This document shows, in pieces, positions 31,204 through 42,500 of a DNA stretch of 64,000 nucleotides. Each line of letters begins with the position of its first letter. Position 1 is the first letter of the stretch. The notes under the pieces are model-generated. The model made no database searches. It saw only the letters and a list, made by a program, of their open reading frames with translations, and had not been told where the DNA came from. Origin of the DNA: Helicobacter pylori (GTDB lineage: Bacteria; Campylobacterota; Campylobacteria; Campylobacterales; Helicobacteraceae); the NCBI GenBank assembly GCA_008032955.1, contig CP032046.1:1178001-1242000 (forward strand). The letters are read 5' to 3'. A program made the position numbers and the translations under genes.

Positions 31204-31928
31204 TTATTTTTTCATTTTCTTTTCTATGAAAATGTTTAAGCATTCTATGAGCAAGGCAAAACCAATGCCCGCATACAAATAGTTTTTATTGATGTGCAAA
31301 TGCAAGCCTTCTAAAAACAAGATCACGCCCACAACGAGCAAAAACACAAAGGCTAAAGTTTTGACGCGATAATGCTTTTCAATAAAATCGCCAACAATTT
31401 TGGAAAAAAACATCATCACGATTACAGATAAAACGATAGCAAGCGCCATGACTTCTAGGTGTTTAGCGATCCCAATAGCCGTGATCACGGAGTCCAAAGA
31501 AAAGACAATGTCTAAAAACATGATTTCTATTAAAGTGATGAAAAAGCCAAACGCTTTTTCTTGGCGTTTTTCTTTAGGGTAAATCTGCTCTTTTAGTTCC
31601 ACTAACGCCTTAAAAGCCAAAAACGCCCCCCTGCAAGCAGCACCACATCACGCCATGAAAAGCTCATGCCCGCTATAACGAATAAAGGTTTTTGCAAATG
31701 GCTGATGAAAAACAAGATCCCTAAAAGCCCTATACGAGCGATCATGGCTAATCCCAAGCCTAAAATCATGGCTTTATTTTGCTGGTGTTTGGGGAGTTTA
31801 TAAACCATCACCGTGATAAAAATGATGTTATCAATCCCTAGAACGATCTCTAAAAGCGTGAGCGTAGCCAAGGAGACTATGCCATGCGGTGTAGAAAGGG
31901 CGTCTAAGAGCGAAGATAAAAATTCCAT
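31204..31928 (-). pseudogene. TerC-family integral membrane protein, frameshifted
   Basis: The N-terminal frame (31928-31602) reads LEIVLGIDNIIFITVMVYKL, the TerC signature, up to WRDVVLLAGG and then goes off frame. The second frame resumes at FKALVELKEQIYPKEKRQ (from 31620) with the second signature IMFLDIVFSLDSVITAIG. A C6 run at 31626-31631 (G6 in the gene) sits at the break. G7 would read LLAGGAFLAFKALVEL and give 241 residues. Family members act in metal ion or tellurite handling; the substrate here is unknown. Confidence 0.82.
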
Positions 31929-31934
31929 GAAAGG

Positions 31935-32891
31935 CTACAACCAGTCTTTCTTTTTAAAATAAATCACCGGGAGGATCGTAGAAATCGCCATGATAATCAG
32001 CGCGAAAAGATACCCGTATTGCCATTCTAACTCCGGCATGAATTTAAAATTCATGCCATAAATCGTGCCGATCAAAGTGGGGGGCATCATCGCCATGGTC
32101 GCCACAGTGAAGAGCTTGATGATTTTATTTTGCTCCACATTCACTTGAGAAGCGAACAGGTTTTGAATGTTATCAAGCGAGTTGAGATTGACCGTTGTAG
32201 ACTCCACTAACGAGCTGAAATCGGTTAAAATGATATTTAAATTATTTTTAGTATCGCTATCCACTTTATTGCTTCTTAATAATGCGGTGATAATGCGCCG
32301 TTTGTCAAAAAAAGAATCCCTTAAAGCCACATTAAATTCTTGCAAATTGGACAAGTGCACTAAAATGTCATCATGCGTAGAAGTTTCTTTGAAAATGATG
32401 TTTTTACGCAACAGGCTCGTTTGTTTGTTGATCCACTCCAAACATTCCACCCCTTTTTCAAAATACACTTCAAAGATTTTGGTTAGAATATCAAACCCGT
32501 CTTCAAATTTTTTAGGGCTAGCCAAAACCTTTTTTTGGATAGAATCAAAGATTTCTAAAGTCCCGTAATAAATCGTGAAAAGAATGTTATTAGACAAAAT
32601 AAAGGTCGCCATTTCCGTATGAAAAGTCTCATTTTCATCCTGATTAGTGAAAAAAGCGTTGATCGTAACGCTGGAGCTGTCTTCCCAGTATTTGGTTACT
32701 GATGAGACTCGTTGGGAATGATCCATGTTGTAGTGGATAGCGTATTCTTGGCTTAGAGTGGCTAATTCATTGGGCGTAGGGTTGATTAATTCAAACCATA
32801 AAACTTCATTTTCTTCTATATCAAAACCATTAAAATCATTAAAGCGTTTTTTAATGACAAATTTTTGCTGTTTGAAAAACACATTCACCAT
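31935..32891 (-). CDS. corA: Magnesium/nickel/cobalt channel CorA
   Basis: Pentameric inner-membrane channel, mainly for Mg2+. 318 residues: a large soluble N-terminal domain with long helices, then two C-terminal membrane helices with the selectivity motif YGMN (IGTIYGMNFKFMPELEW). The C-terminus YFKKKDWL is basic, as usual. It lies 15 bases after pgk. Confidence 0.95.
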   Translation of the reverse strand: MVNVFFKQQKFVIKKRFNDFNGFDIEENEVLWFELINPTPNELATLSQEYAIHYNMDHSQRVSSVTKYWEDSSSVTINAFFTNQDENETFHTEMATFILSNNILFTIYYGTLEIFDSIQKKVLASPKKFEDGFDILTKIFEVYFEKGVECLEWINKQTSLLRKNIIFKETSTHDDILVHLSNLQEFNVALRDSFFDKRRIITALLRSNKVDSDTKNNLNIILTDFSSLVESTTVNLNSLDNIQNLFASQVNVEQNKIIKLFTVATMAMMPPTLIGTIYGMNFKFMPELEWQYGYLFALIIMAISTILPVIYFKKKDWL

Positions 32892-32906
32892 AAGCGATCC
32901 TTAGAG

Positions 32907-34115
32907 TTAATGGCGTTTATCCAAAACCTCAAAACAAGGTAAAATCTTGCCCTCTAACAATTCTAAACTCGCTCCCCCACCTGTAGAGATAAAGCTCATG
33001 TTATCCTTTTCGCCCGCGCGGTTGATCGCATCAATGGTATCACCCCCACCAATGAGCGAGAAAGCGTAAGTGTTAGCGATTTTGTGGGCTAAAAAGGTTG
33101 TGCCTCTAGCGAATTCTTGTTTTTCATGCACGCCTAAGGGGCCATTCCATAAAATGGTGGGCGCGCTCTCTATGACTTCAGAAAATAATTTCAGGCTCGC
33201 AGGCCCTATATCAGCGATCTTGTGCTTAGGCTCAATGTCTTGGACGGGTGAAATTTTAATGTGTTTGGGGTTAAGAATGTCATCAGTGGTTACAGCGTCT
33301 ATAGGTAAATAGACTTTGACTTTTTTTTCTTTCGCGCTTTGCAATAATTCTAGGGCGTCATTGATTAGAGCATCTTCTACAGAAGAATCTTGCACATCAT
33401 AGCCTAAAGCTTTTAAGAAGGTGTTACTCATCGCTCCAGCAATGATGAGCTTGTCAATGAGATCTAAAATGTTTTTTAATAGGGTGAGTTTGGAGCTGAC
33501 CTTAGCCCCCCCTACAATCAACAATAGAGGGCGTAAAGGGTGGTTAAACGCTTGATAAAACGAATCAATTTCTTTTTTGAGTAAAAACCCGCTCACTTTA
33601 ACAGGGGCGAATTGCGCCGTGCCATAAGTGCTGGCATGTTTTCTGTGGCTCGTGCCAAAAGCGTCATTCACAAACACATCGCACAAGCTCGCTAAATCTT
33701 TAGCCAGATTTTCATCATTTTCTTCTTCGCCTTTTAAAAAGCGGATGTTTTCTAAAAGAAAAATCCTTGTGGGCGCGTTTTCGTTTAGGGCTTGTTTGAG
33801 TTGTGCGATATTTTGAGAAAAAACCACTTCATGATTTAAGAGTCTTTCAAGGCGTTTTAAAAAGGGTTTTAAACTCAATTTTTCTTCAACCCCTTTAGGG
33901 CGGCCCAAGTGGCTCACTAAAATAATATCCTTAGCCTTATTGTCAATACAATATTGGATGGTGGGCAAGCTCTCTCTAATGCGCGTGTCATCAGTGATAT
34001 TCAAATTTTCATCTAAAGGCACATTAAAATCCACTCTAATAAGCACCCTTTTATGGCTTACTTCCACTTCTTGAATGTTTTTAACGTTTTGCATAAACGA
34101 CATTTTAGCTAACAT
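32907..34115 (-). CDS. pgk: Phosphoglycerate kinase
   Basis: Interconverts 1,3-bisphosphoglycerate and 3-phosphoglycerate with ADP/ATP. 402 residues from MLAKMSFMQNV; inner ATGs at codons 5 and 8 are possible starts. Signatures: RVLIRVDFNVPLDENLNITD, HLGRPKG and the C-terminal GGGDTIDAINRAG. It is paired with gapA (15-base gap), which makes the substrate. Confidence 0.96.
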   Translation of the reverse strand: MLAKMSFMQNVKNIQEVEVSHKRVLIRVDFNVPLDENLNITDDTRIRESLPTIQYCIDNKAKDIILVSHLGRPKGVEEKLSLKPFLKRLERLLNHEVVFSQNIAQLKQALNENAPTRIFLLENIRFLKGEEENDENLAKDLASLCDVFVNDAFGTSHRKHASTYGTAQFAPVKVSGFLLKKEIDSFYQAFNHPLRPLLLIVGGAKVSSKLTLLKNILDLIDKLIIAGAMSNTFLKALGYDVQDSSVEDALINDALELLQSAKEKKVKVYLPIDAVTTDDILNPKHIKISPVQDIEPKHKIADIGPASLKLFSEVIESAPTILWNGPLGVHEKQEFARGTTFLAHKIANTYAFSLIGGGDTIDAINRAGEKDNMSFISTGGGASLELLEGKILPCFEVLDKRH

Positions 34116-34130
34116 GAAAAATCCTTTCTT

Positions 34131-35132
<1,002 letters not shown>

Positions 35133-35212
35133 TTATTTAAAAATTGATATTTTATCACAAATGCTTTTAAATCAAGGCATTCTTAAGGGGTTCTAGTCTC
35201 ATTAAGCATCAA

Positions 35213-35914
35213 TCACAAACTGAAATCAAAATCCTTGCGATAAATCTCTCTATAAGCTTTTTGAACGCTTGTAAAAACCCCACTCCCTAAAAACCCCCTA
35301 GATAATGGGCTAGGGTGAGGGGCTGTGATGATGATGTGTTTGTTTTTAGGGATTAGCGCGATCTTTTTTTGGGCGACTTTCCCTAGTAACACCACGATTA
35401 AAGGGGAGATCGTTTCAAAAAGGCGTATCAGTATTCGATCGCTAAAAGCTTCCCAGCCAATATACTTGTGCGAAGCGGCTTGGTTTTTTTCCACGCTTAA
35501 AATGGCGTTCAATAAGAGCATGCCCCTTTTAGCCCATGCGTTCAAATCCCCACAACAAGGCACAGGCACGCCCAAATTCGCATGCAATTCTTTAAAAATA
35601 TTCCTTAAACTTGGGGGAATGGGGGCGTTTTTTTCCACGCTAAAGCTCAACCCCATCGCCACCGGCAATTCTTGTTCATTTTCTAGGTAGGTGGAATGGT
35701 AGGGGTCTTGCCCTAAAAGAATGATTTTAACCGCGCTAGGGGGCGTTAAATTGAGCGCGCAAAACAGATTAGAGCTTTTAGGGAAAATGGTTTTAGGGCT
35801 TTTTAGGGCTTCTAAGTAGCGTTTTTCTATCTCTAAAAAATAAGGCTTTTTAAAATCGCTTTGCAAAAACTCCCGCCAAGCCAAACTCAAAGGAGCGTAG
35901 TCAAAAAGCTTCAT
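35213..35914 (-). CDS. ung: Uracil-DNA glycosylase
   Basis: Removes uracil from DNA. 233 residues. Catalytic GQDPYHS (Asp70, His73) and the second motif HPSPLSRGF are present, together with [16 protein letters not shown]. It overlaps the plsC-like gene by four bases. An 89-base gap without visible features separates it from gapA. Confidence 0.96.
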   Translation of the reverse strand: MKLFDYAPLSLAWREFLQSDFKKPYFLEIEKRYLEALKSPKTIFPKSSNLFCALNLTPPSAVKIILLGQDPYHSTYLENEQELPVAMGLSFSVEKNAPIPPSLRNIFKELHANLGVPVPCCGDLNAWAKRGMLLLNAILSVEKNQAASHKYIGWEAFSDRILIRLFETISPLIVVLLGKVAQKKIALIPKNKHIIITAPHPSPLSRGFLGSGVFTSVQKAYREIYRKDFDFSL

Positions 35915-36612
35915 GCGTTTAGTTCGTGGTAGTGTTTTAAATACTCTTTTTGCATGCGTTCTTGTAATTCTTCATACCAGGTGGGCGAGCTAAAATCAGG
36001 CGTATAGCTTTCTAGCATGACCAAACGGGTGCGCGCTTTATAGGCTTCTAAGGGCTTGGAATTAAAGATTTTAATGGAATTGATTAACACCATGGGCTGG
36101 ATTTTGAGCTGGAATTTTTCGGCGATGATTTTAGCCCCTTGCTTAAAGGGGAGGAATTTTTCTCCTCCTTTGCCTCTAGTGCCTTCAGGGAAAATCACTA
36201 AAGGGCGGTTTTGATCTAGTTTTTCTTTACATGCTTTTAAAAGGCTCACAATCCCCTTTTTATCCTCTCTGTCAATTAAGATCATTCCGGTATCGGTTAA
36301 GGCATGCCCATAAAAAGGGATTTCGCCCAGCTCTTTTTTAGCGATCCAACAAATATTACTGGGGTGGTAGGCTTCTAAATAAATAATGTCTAATAGGCTT
36401 TGGTGGTTTAAGACAATGAGTTTAGCGCCCGTGTCAAAGGAACCTATTTGTTCTAAATTAACCCCGGTGAGAGAAAAAAAACACGAACAAGCCCTACGGC
36501 TGGAGCGGGCGTTATTGTTTTTGCGGTTGAAATAATTGAAAACAATGATAACGGCTAAGCCTATAGCGATCACTAAAGCCCTATAAATCGCTCTTAAACT
36601 ATTTGACTTCAT
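35911..36612 (-). CDS. plsC: 1-acyl-glycerol-3-phosphate acyltransferase (PlsC family)
   Basis: Makes phosphatidic acid at the inner membrane. 233 residues: an N-terminal membrane helix ([17 protein letters not shown]), the catalytic box NHQSLLDI (HxxxxD form) and the substrate motif FPEGTRGKG. The start overlaps the upstream gene by 14 bases. Confidence 0.92.
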   Translation of the reverse strand: MKSNSLRAIYRALVIAIGLAVIIVFNYFNRKNNNARSSRRACSCFFSLTGVNLEQIGSFDTGAKLIVLNHQSLLDIIYLEAYHPSNICWIAKKELGEIPFYGHALTDTGMILIDREDKKGIVSLLKACKEKLDQNRPLVIFPEGTRGKGGEKFLPFKQGAKIIAEKFQLKIQPMVLINSIKIFNSKPLEAYKARTRLVMLESYTPDFSSPTWYEELQERMQKEYLKHYHELNA

Positions 36613-37762
36613 CTTTTTTGACCCATCCTATTTGTTCATGCGGCGTTAGGATTTTATAATAATCATCATGCGAGCCTAAAATTTTAATGGGCATTTCATC
36701 TCTAGAAAGCCCTAAAATGGTGGAATTTTGCGTGGGCAGGATGCGGATTTTTTTATGAGCGAGCAATAGGGCTGATTTTTGCGTGAATAAAAGATTATAC
36801 AAAACAAACCCTAAGCACAAAACCCCAAGCCCTAAAAAAATGAGTTTGCGCCCAAAAATGAAAAACAACACCAAGAAAAACACGCACAAAGCGAGCAGCG
36901 CCACGTTAGAAAAGACTAAAAAATTGTTTTTAGGGATGAGATCGCTTTGAATACCGGTAGTGTCTTGAGTGGGAATGGCTGAAAAAGATAAGGTTTTAAA
37001 CTGCCTATTAGAAAGCGAAAAGTAATCAAAAGAAAGGTTTTGAAGGGTTTTAGGCAACACGCAATAATAAAAAACGCTCCCTTCTTTAGCCTTGATTTGG
37101 TTTAAAGAGGCGTTATCAAACCCCTGTTTGATCGCTTCTTTGATGTGAAAATCTTCCCAATTAGCCTCTTTGAACGCTAATTCCATCACCAAAATATTGT
37201 TTTTATCGTCATAGTCTTTAGTTTTGTATTGCACAACTTGTAAATCTTTGGCCATGACATTCGCATAACGAGGGTTTTTGGACAAATCCGTTACCTGCAA
37301 AGCAACTTTGGGGGCTATGGAATAATCTATATATTTGTCTTTATTGGAAAACGCGCTCACTTCTAAGGACGGAATAATCGCTTTTATGCCTTTAATCTTG
37401 TAATAATAAGTCGCTCTGAAAAGCTCTTTTTCCACCTTTTTCCATTTAGGCATCTTGCTTAAAAGCTCAATTTGGGTTTTATCCAACCCGTCTTTGATTT
37501 TGGCTTCCAAAAACTCAGCGTCAAACAACAATAAATCATAAGTTACGCCTATGGTTTGACCGATATAAACTGGGGTGTTTTCTAAATCTTCTAATTGGGG
37601 GATTTTCACATAAGCCACTTTAGCCTTGATTTCTTCTGGCTCATGAGCGTTCTCAGCAACCAAAAAAGCCGCCAAAAAGCTTAAAATCAAGCCAATGACT
37701 TTAATGATTTTGATTGAGTGGGCGCAAAAACTCATTAACGATTTTTCAAATAAAAACCCCAT
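36599..37762 (-). CDS. Membrane protein with C-terminal SH3-like domain, unknown function
   Basis: 387 residues. A signal/anchor ([20 protein letters not shown]) is followed by a long extracytoplasmic part. Two adjacent membrane segments lie near residues 285-335 ([20 protein letters not shown] region). The C-terminal 50-residue bacterial SH3-like domain has [20 protein letters not shown] and then [13 protein letters not shown]. The start may also be the ATG nine codons in. It sits six bases after ctpA, and a role in the cell envelope is likely but unproven. Confidence 0.75.
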   Translation of the reverse strand: MGFLFEKSLMSFCAHSIKIIKVIGLILSFLAAFLVAENAHEPEEIKAKVAYVKIPQLEDLENTPVYIGQTIGVTYDLLLFDAEFLEAKIKDGLDKTQIELLSKMPKWKKVEKELFRATYYYKIKGIKAIIPSLEVSAFSNKDKYIDYSIAPKVALQVTDLSKNPRYANVMAKDLQVVQYKTKDYDDKNNILVMELAFKEANWEDFHIKEAIKQGFDNASLNQIKAKEGSVFYYCVLPKTLQNLSFDYFSLSNRQFKTLSFSAIPTQDTTGIQSDLIPKNNFLVFSNVALLALCVFFLVLFFIFGRKLIFLGLGVLCLGFVLYNLLFTQKSALLLAHKKIRILPTQNSTILGLSRDEMPIKILGSHDDYYKILTPHEQIGWVKKDEVK

Positions 37763-37768
37763 GAGTTT

Positions 37769-39133
37769 TTATTTCTTCTTAGGCACTTTTTCATCCATTT
37801 TCTCATCTACGATAGACCAGGTTTTCAAGCTGTCAATAGCGGTTTTTAGCTGAATATCATCATTGATCATTTTAGGAGTAACCTCTTTTTCCTCTTCGCT
37901 TTTCTTGTCTTTATCCGCCTCTTTGGAATTAGGGTTTTTATCGTCAAGTTTTTTAAGCTCTTGCTCTAAATGGTGTTTTAAATCCGCTTCTTTCAAACTG
38001 AATTTATTTTCATTTTCTGGCGCTTTACCCGGATAAATCACAATATCAGGCGTGATCCCCTTAGCTTGAATGGTGCGCCCGCTCGGTAAATAATAGCGCG
38101 CAGTTGTGATTTTAATCGCTTCGTCTTTATTGACAGGGAGTAACACTTGCACGCTTCCCTTACCAAAGGTTTTTTCACCGATAATGATGGCTCGCTTGTG
38201 ATCCTGCAGTGCCCCTGCGACGATCTCGCTCGCGCTCGCTGAACCGCCATTGACTAACACCGCAATAGGCAAATTGGTATAAGGGGCTCTGCCGTTAGCC
38301 TTGTATTCTAAATTTTCTTCTTTGTTTTTGCCTTTTTGAGAGACTAAAACCCCCTCTTTAATGAAGAGGTTAGACAAGCCCACCGCCTGGTTTAACAACC
38401 CTCCAGGATTGCCCCTTAAATCCAACACGATCCCCTTAGCCTTAGGGTTAGCTTTTAAGCCTTCTAAAACCGATTTGGTAACATTCTTGTCAAAACCACT
38501 CACTCTCACATACAGATAAGGGGTTTCTTTAATCTTTTTCACATAGACAGAGGGGAGTTTAATGATGTCTCTAATGATGTTAAACACTAAAGGTTTTGGC
38601 TCGTTTTTTCTTACAACGGTGATCTGGATAGGGGTCTTTGGCTTGCCGCGCATGAGGTTGATCGCATCATCAATGCTCATGCTCAGCGTGCTTTCGTTAT
38701 TGATTTTTAAAATGTTATCGCCTGATTTAACCCCAGCCTTGTAAGCGGGAGTGCCTTCTAAGGGGGCAATAACGGTTAAAACGCCATCGCGCATGCCCAC
38801 CGTGATCCCAAGCCCCCCAAATTCGCCTTCGGTTTGGGCTTGAAATTCCTTAAACTTCTTTTCATTCAAATACGCTGAATGCGCGTCCAGATTAGAGAGC
38901 AAGCCCTCAATCGCTTTAGTCATGATCTCAGAAATACTGATTTTATCCACATACTTTTTTTCAATTTCTGAAACCACATTAGAGAAACGACTGAACGCTT
39001 CCACCCTTTTAGCCGCTAATTCTTGCGGATCTTCTTTAACCGGCTTGACCGGCTTTTTTTCCTTAACTTCACCGCCATGCAAACTCACCGCAAGAGAAAT
39101 CGCTAACAACCCTTTAAAAAGTCGTTTTGTCAT
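37769..39133 (-). CDS. ctpA: Carboxy-terminal processing protease (S41, CtpA/Prc type)
   Basis: Periplasmic serine protease that trims C-termini. 454 residues from MTKRLFKGLLAISLAVSLHG (signal peptide). The PDZ domain contains FGGLGITVGMRDGVLTVIAP. The catalytic Ser is in NGGSASASEIVAGAL, and the Lys in GEKTFGKGSVQ. The C-terminal tail is Lys/Glu-rich. A palindrome at 39209-39225 lies upstream. Confidence 0.93.
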   Translation of the reverse strand: MTKRLFKGLLAISLAVSLHGGEVKEKKPVKPVKEDPQELAAKRVEAFSRFSNVVSEIEKKYVDKISISEIMTKAIEGLLSNLDAHSAYLNEKKFKEFQAQTEGEFGGLGITVGMRDGVLTVIAPLEGTPAYKAGVKSGDNILKINNESTLSMSIDDAINLMRGKPKTPIQITVVRKNEPKPLVFNIIRDIIKLPSVYVKKIKETPYLYVRVSGFDKNVTKSVLEGLKANPKAKGIVLDLRGNPGGLLNQAVGLSNLFIKEGVLVSQKGKNKEENLEYKANGRAPYTNLPIAVLVNGGSASASEIVAGALQDHKRAIIIGEKTFGKGSVQVLLPVNKDEAIKITTARYYLPSGRTIQAKGITPDIVIYPGKAPENENKFSLKEADLKHHLEQELKKLDDKNPNSKEADKDKKSEEEKEVTPKMINDDIQLKTAIDSLKTWSIVDEKMDEKVPKKK

Positions 39134-39208
39134 TGTTAATAGCACCACCCATTTTTGAGATTAGAAAGAATCACCTTTAAGGTTTTATTCAATTTTTTGC
39201 GTTTATTC

Positions 39209-39225
39209 TATCTAAAATTTAGATA
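39209..39225. promoter_or_regulatory. 17-bp palindrome upstream of ctpA
   Basis: TATCTAAAATTTAGATA is a perfect inverted repeat with 8-base arms around one base. It is 76 bases before the ctpA start, with a TAGAAT-like -10 partly inside it on the ctpA strand. It is a candidate operator; no regulator can be named from sequence. Confidence 0.4.
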
Positions 39226-39243
39226 ACATGCCCATTCATTCAC

Positions 39244-39527
39244 TCATTTTGAGCCTAAACGATACAACAAAAACGCGTAACTCCCCGATCCATTCACATG
39301 CAAATCACAAAGCATGCCCGTTACAAAAACATTAGAAATGGGGCTTACTTTAGAGCCTCTATCGCAAATGAGAGCGAGATTAGGCAATACAGAATAAGGG
39401 GAAGGCTGAACCTCCGCCTCTGCGATAGATATTGTTGTCGCTCGTTTCTTTGCTGATGAATGCGGCATCAAAGTCAAAATCTCCGATGGCTTTGGCTTGG
39501 CGCGATAAGATAAGGGCGATATTGGTA
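39244..39527 (-). other. Alternative C-terminal coding frames of the Type IIG enzyme
   Basis: Downstream of the C9 tract two frames still encode recognition-domain-like tails. One reads FNTNIALILSRQAKAIGDF and then NIYRRGGGSAFPLFCIA, stopping at 39380. It is reached if the tract is C8 or C11. The other reads PNLALICDRGSKVSPISNVF and then DLHVNGSGSYAFLLYRLGSK, stopping at 39244. It is reached with C10 or C7. Both match the end of ISP/IIG specificity domains (a hydrophobic NxAL strand, then Gly-rich and FPLY-like ends). As written (C9), the protein stops before both. Confidence 0.65.
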
Positions 39528-42500
39528 TTAAATGGGGGGGGGTGGATTTTGCAAGATTTCTTGCATTAACGCTTGGCTGTCATTCCCTTTTAAATGGGGT
39601 AAATCGCTCGTCAAAAATCCAAGCGTCTTTTGGATTTCAATCGTGCACGCGATGACTTTAATGATGTTGCTTACATGATCAAAGTCGCAAGGCTCGTTTT
39701 TGTGGCTTTTTAAATATTTTTCTAAAACGACATACCCCCCTATCATGTAATGATAAATTCCCTCACTCACCCCCCTAAAATAAGCGCTATGGTTGATATA
39801 AAGCCGTTGTTCTGGTTCGTTATAAGAGGGTTTTTTGATGATGCGATCATGCGCTTCTTTATAATAGGATTCGCCTATGGTGGCGTCTTTTAATTTTTCA
39901 AAGCTGTAATTCAAGCTTTCTTTATTTAAGACATGCAAACCGATCAATTCAATCCCTAAAAGGCTTAAAGCCCTAAACAAATCCTTATTGTTTGTGAAAA
40001 GGATTTTAGGGTAATCGATTTTAAGAAAATCTTCATAACGCTTGCGGTAGTTTGGGGAATACAATAGCGCATAAATATAGCCTAAAACCTCTAGTGGCTC
40101 AAAAGGGTGGCTATAATGCTTGTCTATAAAGCTTCTAAACTCTGGCGTAAAATTTTCGGTGTAGTTGGGGTGTTTGAATTGATAGAGGGGGTAATTATAT
40201 CCTACCCCCATGCTTCCTGCCGAAGCTATTAGATTTATATCAACTAATTCTTTATGTGCCATCACATAACGCCATTCGCCATGCATTTTGCTTTGTCGTG
40301 AAATATTGAGCGCGACATTTTTGTGCGTTTGATTGGGTGTTTTAGGGTTTGTTGGGGGGGGGGGGGGTAACAGGTGCTTAAATGTATTTTCCCTTGCTCT
40401 TTCTAGTTTTTTGGTGTCGTAATAAACTTTGCGTATATCAAAAGGACGATAGTGAATGTCCTTGATGTATTGTTCATTAAATTCATTACAATATTTTAAG
40501 ATTTGCTCTTTTAAACTTTCAGTGTTATTAGCAATAAAAATTCTATCTTTTCCTGTAACAATCCCCACACTTGAGATTTGAAACATATCCTGAACGCTAA
40601 AGCCTTGTTCGTATTCATCTAACAAGGGCGTTTCTTGGGGTATGAGTGAGTAAAAAGGCTCTCTTGGGGCAAGCTCAAGCCATTCAATGCTATTCAAATC
40701 ATTTTGGGCTAAAAAGGCGTATTTTTCAGCCCTTTGACCATACACATCATAATAACAGATTTTTTGCTTGGTGGCTTGCACCTTTTTGATAAAGAGGTTA
40801 ATGGACACGCCTTGCATGATATTGAAAACGTTTTCATCTTTTGCACCTTGTGGGGTTTCCTCCTTTTTCCTCGCATTTCCATGCAAATTTAGGATATAAA
40901 GCTCATCGTAGCATTCTAAAAGAGAGTGCCTTAACCCCCTAAAAGTAGGGTTATCTAAAAAAGCGTTGTTAGAGATAAAGCCAAAGAGGCCATGCCCTAA
41001 TGATTCGATCTTGTTTTGAGCGAAACGCATGAATTTCACGTAATCGTCTAAGAGCCATTTAGGGTTTTTCTCCTTTTGCAGTTTGTATTTAGAGTGGAGG
41101 CTTTTAAGGGCCTTTAGGGCGTCTTTACTGCTGCCTTCTTTTTGTCTTTGAACGTTCTTTAAAAGCGTTTGGATTTTACCGGTGAGTTTAACGTTTTTTT
41201 CAATTTCTATGGTTTGAAATTCAGGCTCTATGCCGTAAGTGGCTTTCACTTCCCATTCAAACAAGCCCTTATTCTCGCTCGCCCCGCTATAAGGGGGGTT
41301 GCCGGTGATGATAAGAATCTTTTCATCTTTTTTAATTTCTTGAGCGCTTTTAAGCTCTTTTTCAAAAATCGGTTGCAACCCACGATAAGCAACGATTTCA
41401 CTAGGCTGTATGAGGGTGTTGGTTAAAATAATCTTAAGCGCATCGTTTTCTTTGAGAGGCTTTTTAAATTCCTCCTTAAAGGCTTGGCTGAGATTCAAAT
41501 GAGCGATCGCATAAGGAGCGATCAAGTATTCAAACCCATAGAATTGCTTTAAAAGGTTTTGGTATTTGTCCTCTTTAGTGGAAATACCCCCATCGCTTGT
41601 CTTTCTCGTTTCTAGCGCTTTCCTAAACACTTCCAATAAAAAAGTGCCGGTGCCGGTGGCAAAATCTAAGAGCTTGATGTTTTCGTTATCTAAAGTGCTT
41701 TTTAAGCCTAAGGGAGCGTCTTTGAAATGCGTTTTGAGCAAACTATCCAAAGCGTTAATGATGAATTTCACCACAGAATCTGGGGTGTAATACACGCCCT
41801 TTTTCTCTCGCAATTTAGGGTCATAAGCGCTTAAAAAGGTTTCATAAAAGTGCAAATAAGGGTCTTTATCGTCATTCAAATCTTTAATGATAGAGCCCAT
41901 ATCAACATGATTGATCAAGCTTAGAATTTCATTTAAAAGCCATTGGATTTCTTTGATTGCATCAAGCCTCTTTAAAAAATCCGCCATTTCTCTGATCACA
42001 GCGAAGTTTTTAGGGATAGAGCTTCTCACATTATCCAAATCAATTTTTTCAAAAGGGTGGTTGAGCTTGGCTATAAAAAGGCTGTAGGTGAGCGTTTGAG
42101 CGAACGCATCGCTAAAGTCTTTAAAACTCAATTCTTCATAAAGATATTCTTTAAAATTCTTAAAAATGCTAGAAACTTGATCGTCTTTTTGGTATGCGAT
42201 TAGAGCGTCTTTTAAATACTTGGTGGGCGTGCTTAAATGCGTTGCGAAATCTTTAGCGTTAGTGATAGGGGCTGCTTCGTGATTGAAAAAGCTTTTGAAC
42301 AATTCAATCAAATCGCACTCGGTTTGCGGTTTGGGTTTTAGGGGTTTAGAGAGTTCATCAAGGCTAGCGACAGAGATTTCTCTTTTAATTAAAGGGGCGT
42401 TCTTTTCATCTTTCCCTACCCACATGAAATTAAGGTAATCGGTGAGCATGAGATTAGGGTTTAATTCTAAATATTTAAGGATTTGTTTGCTTTTTTCGCT

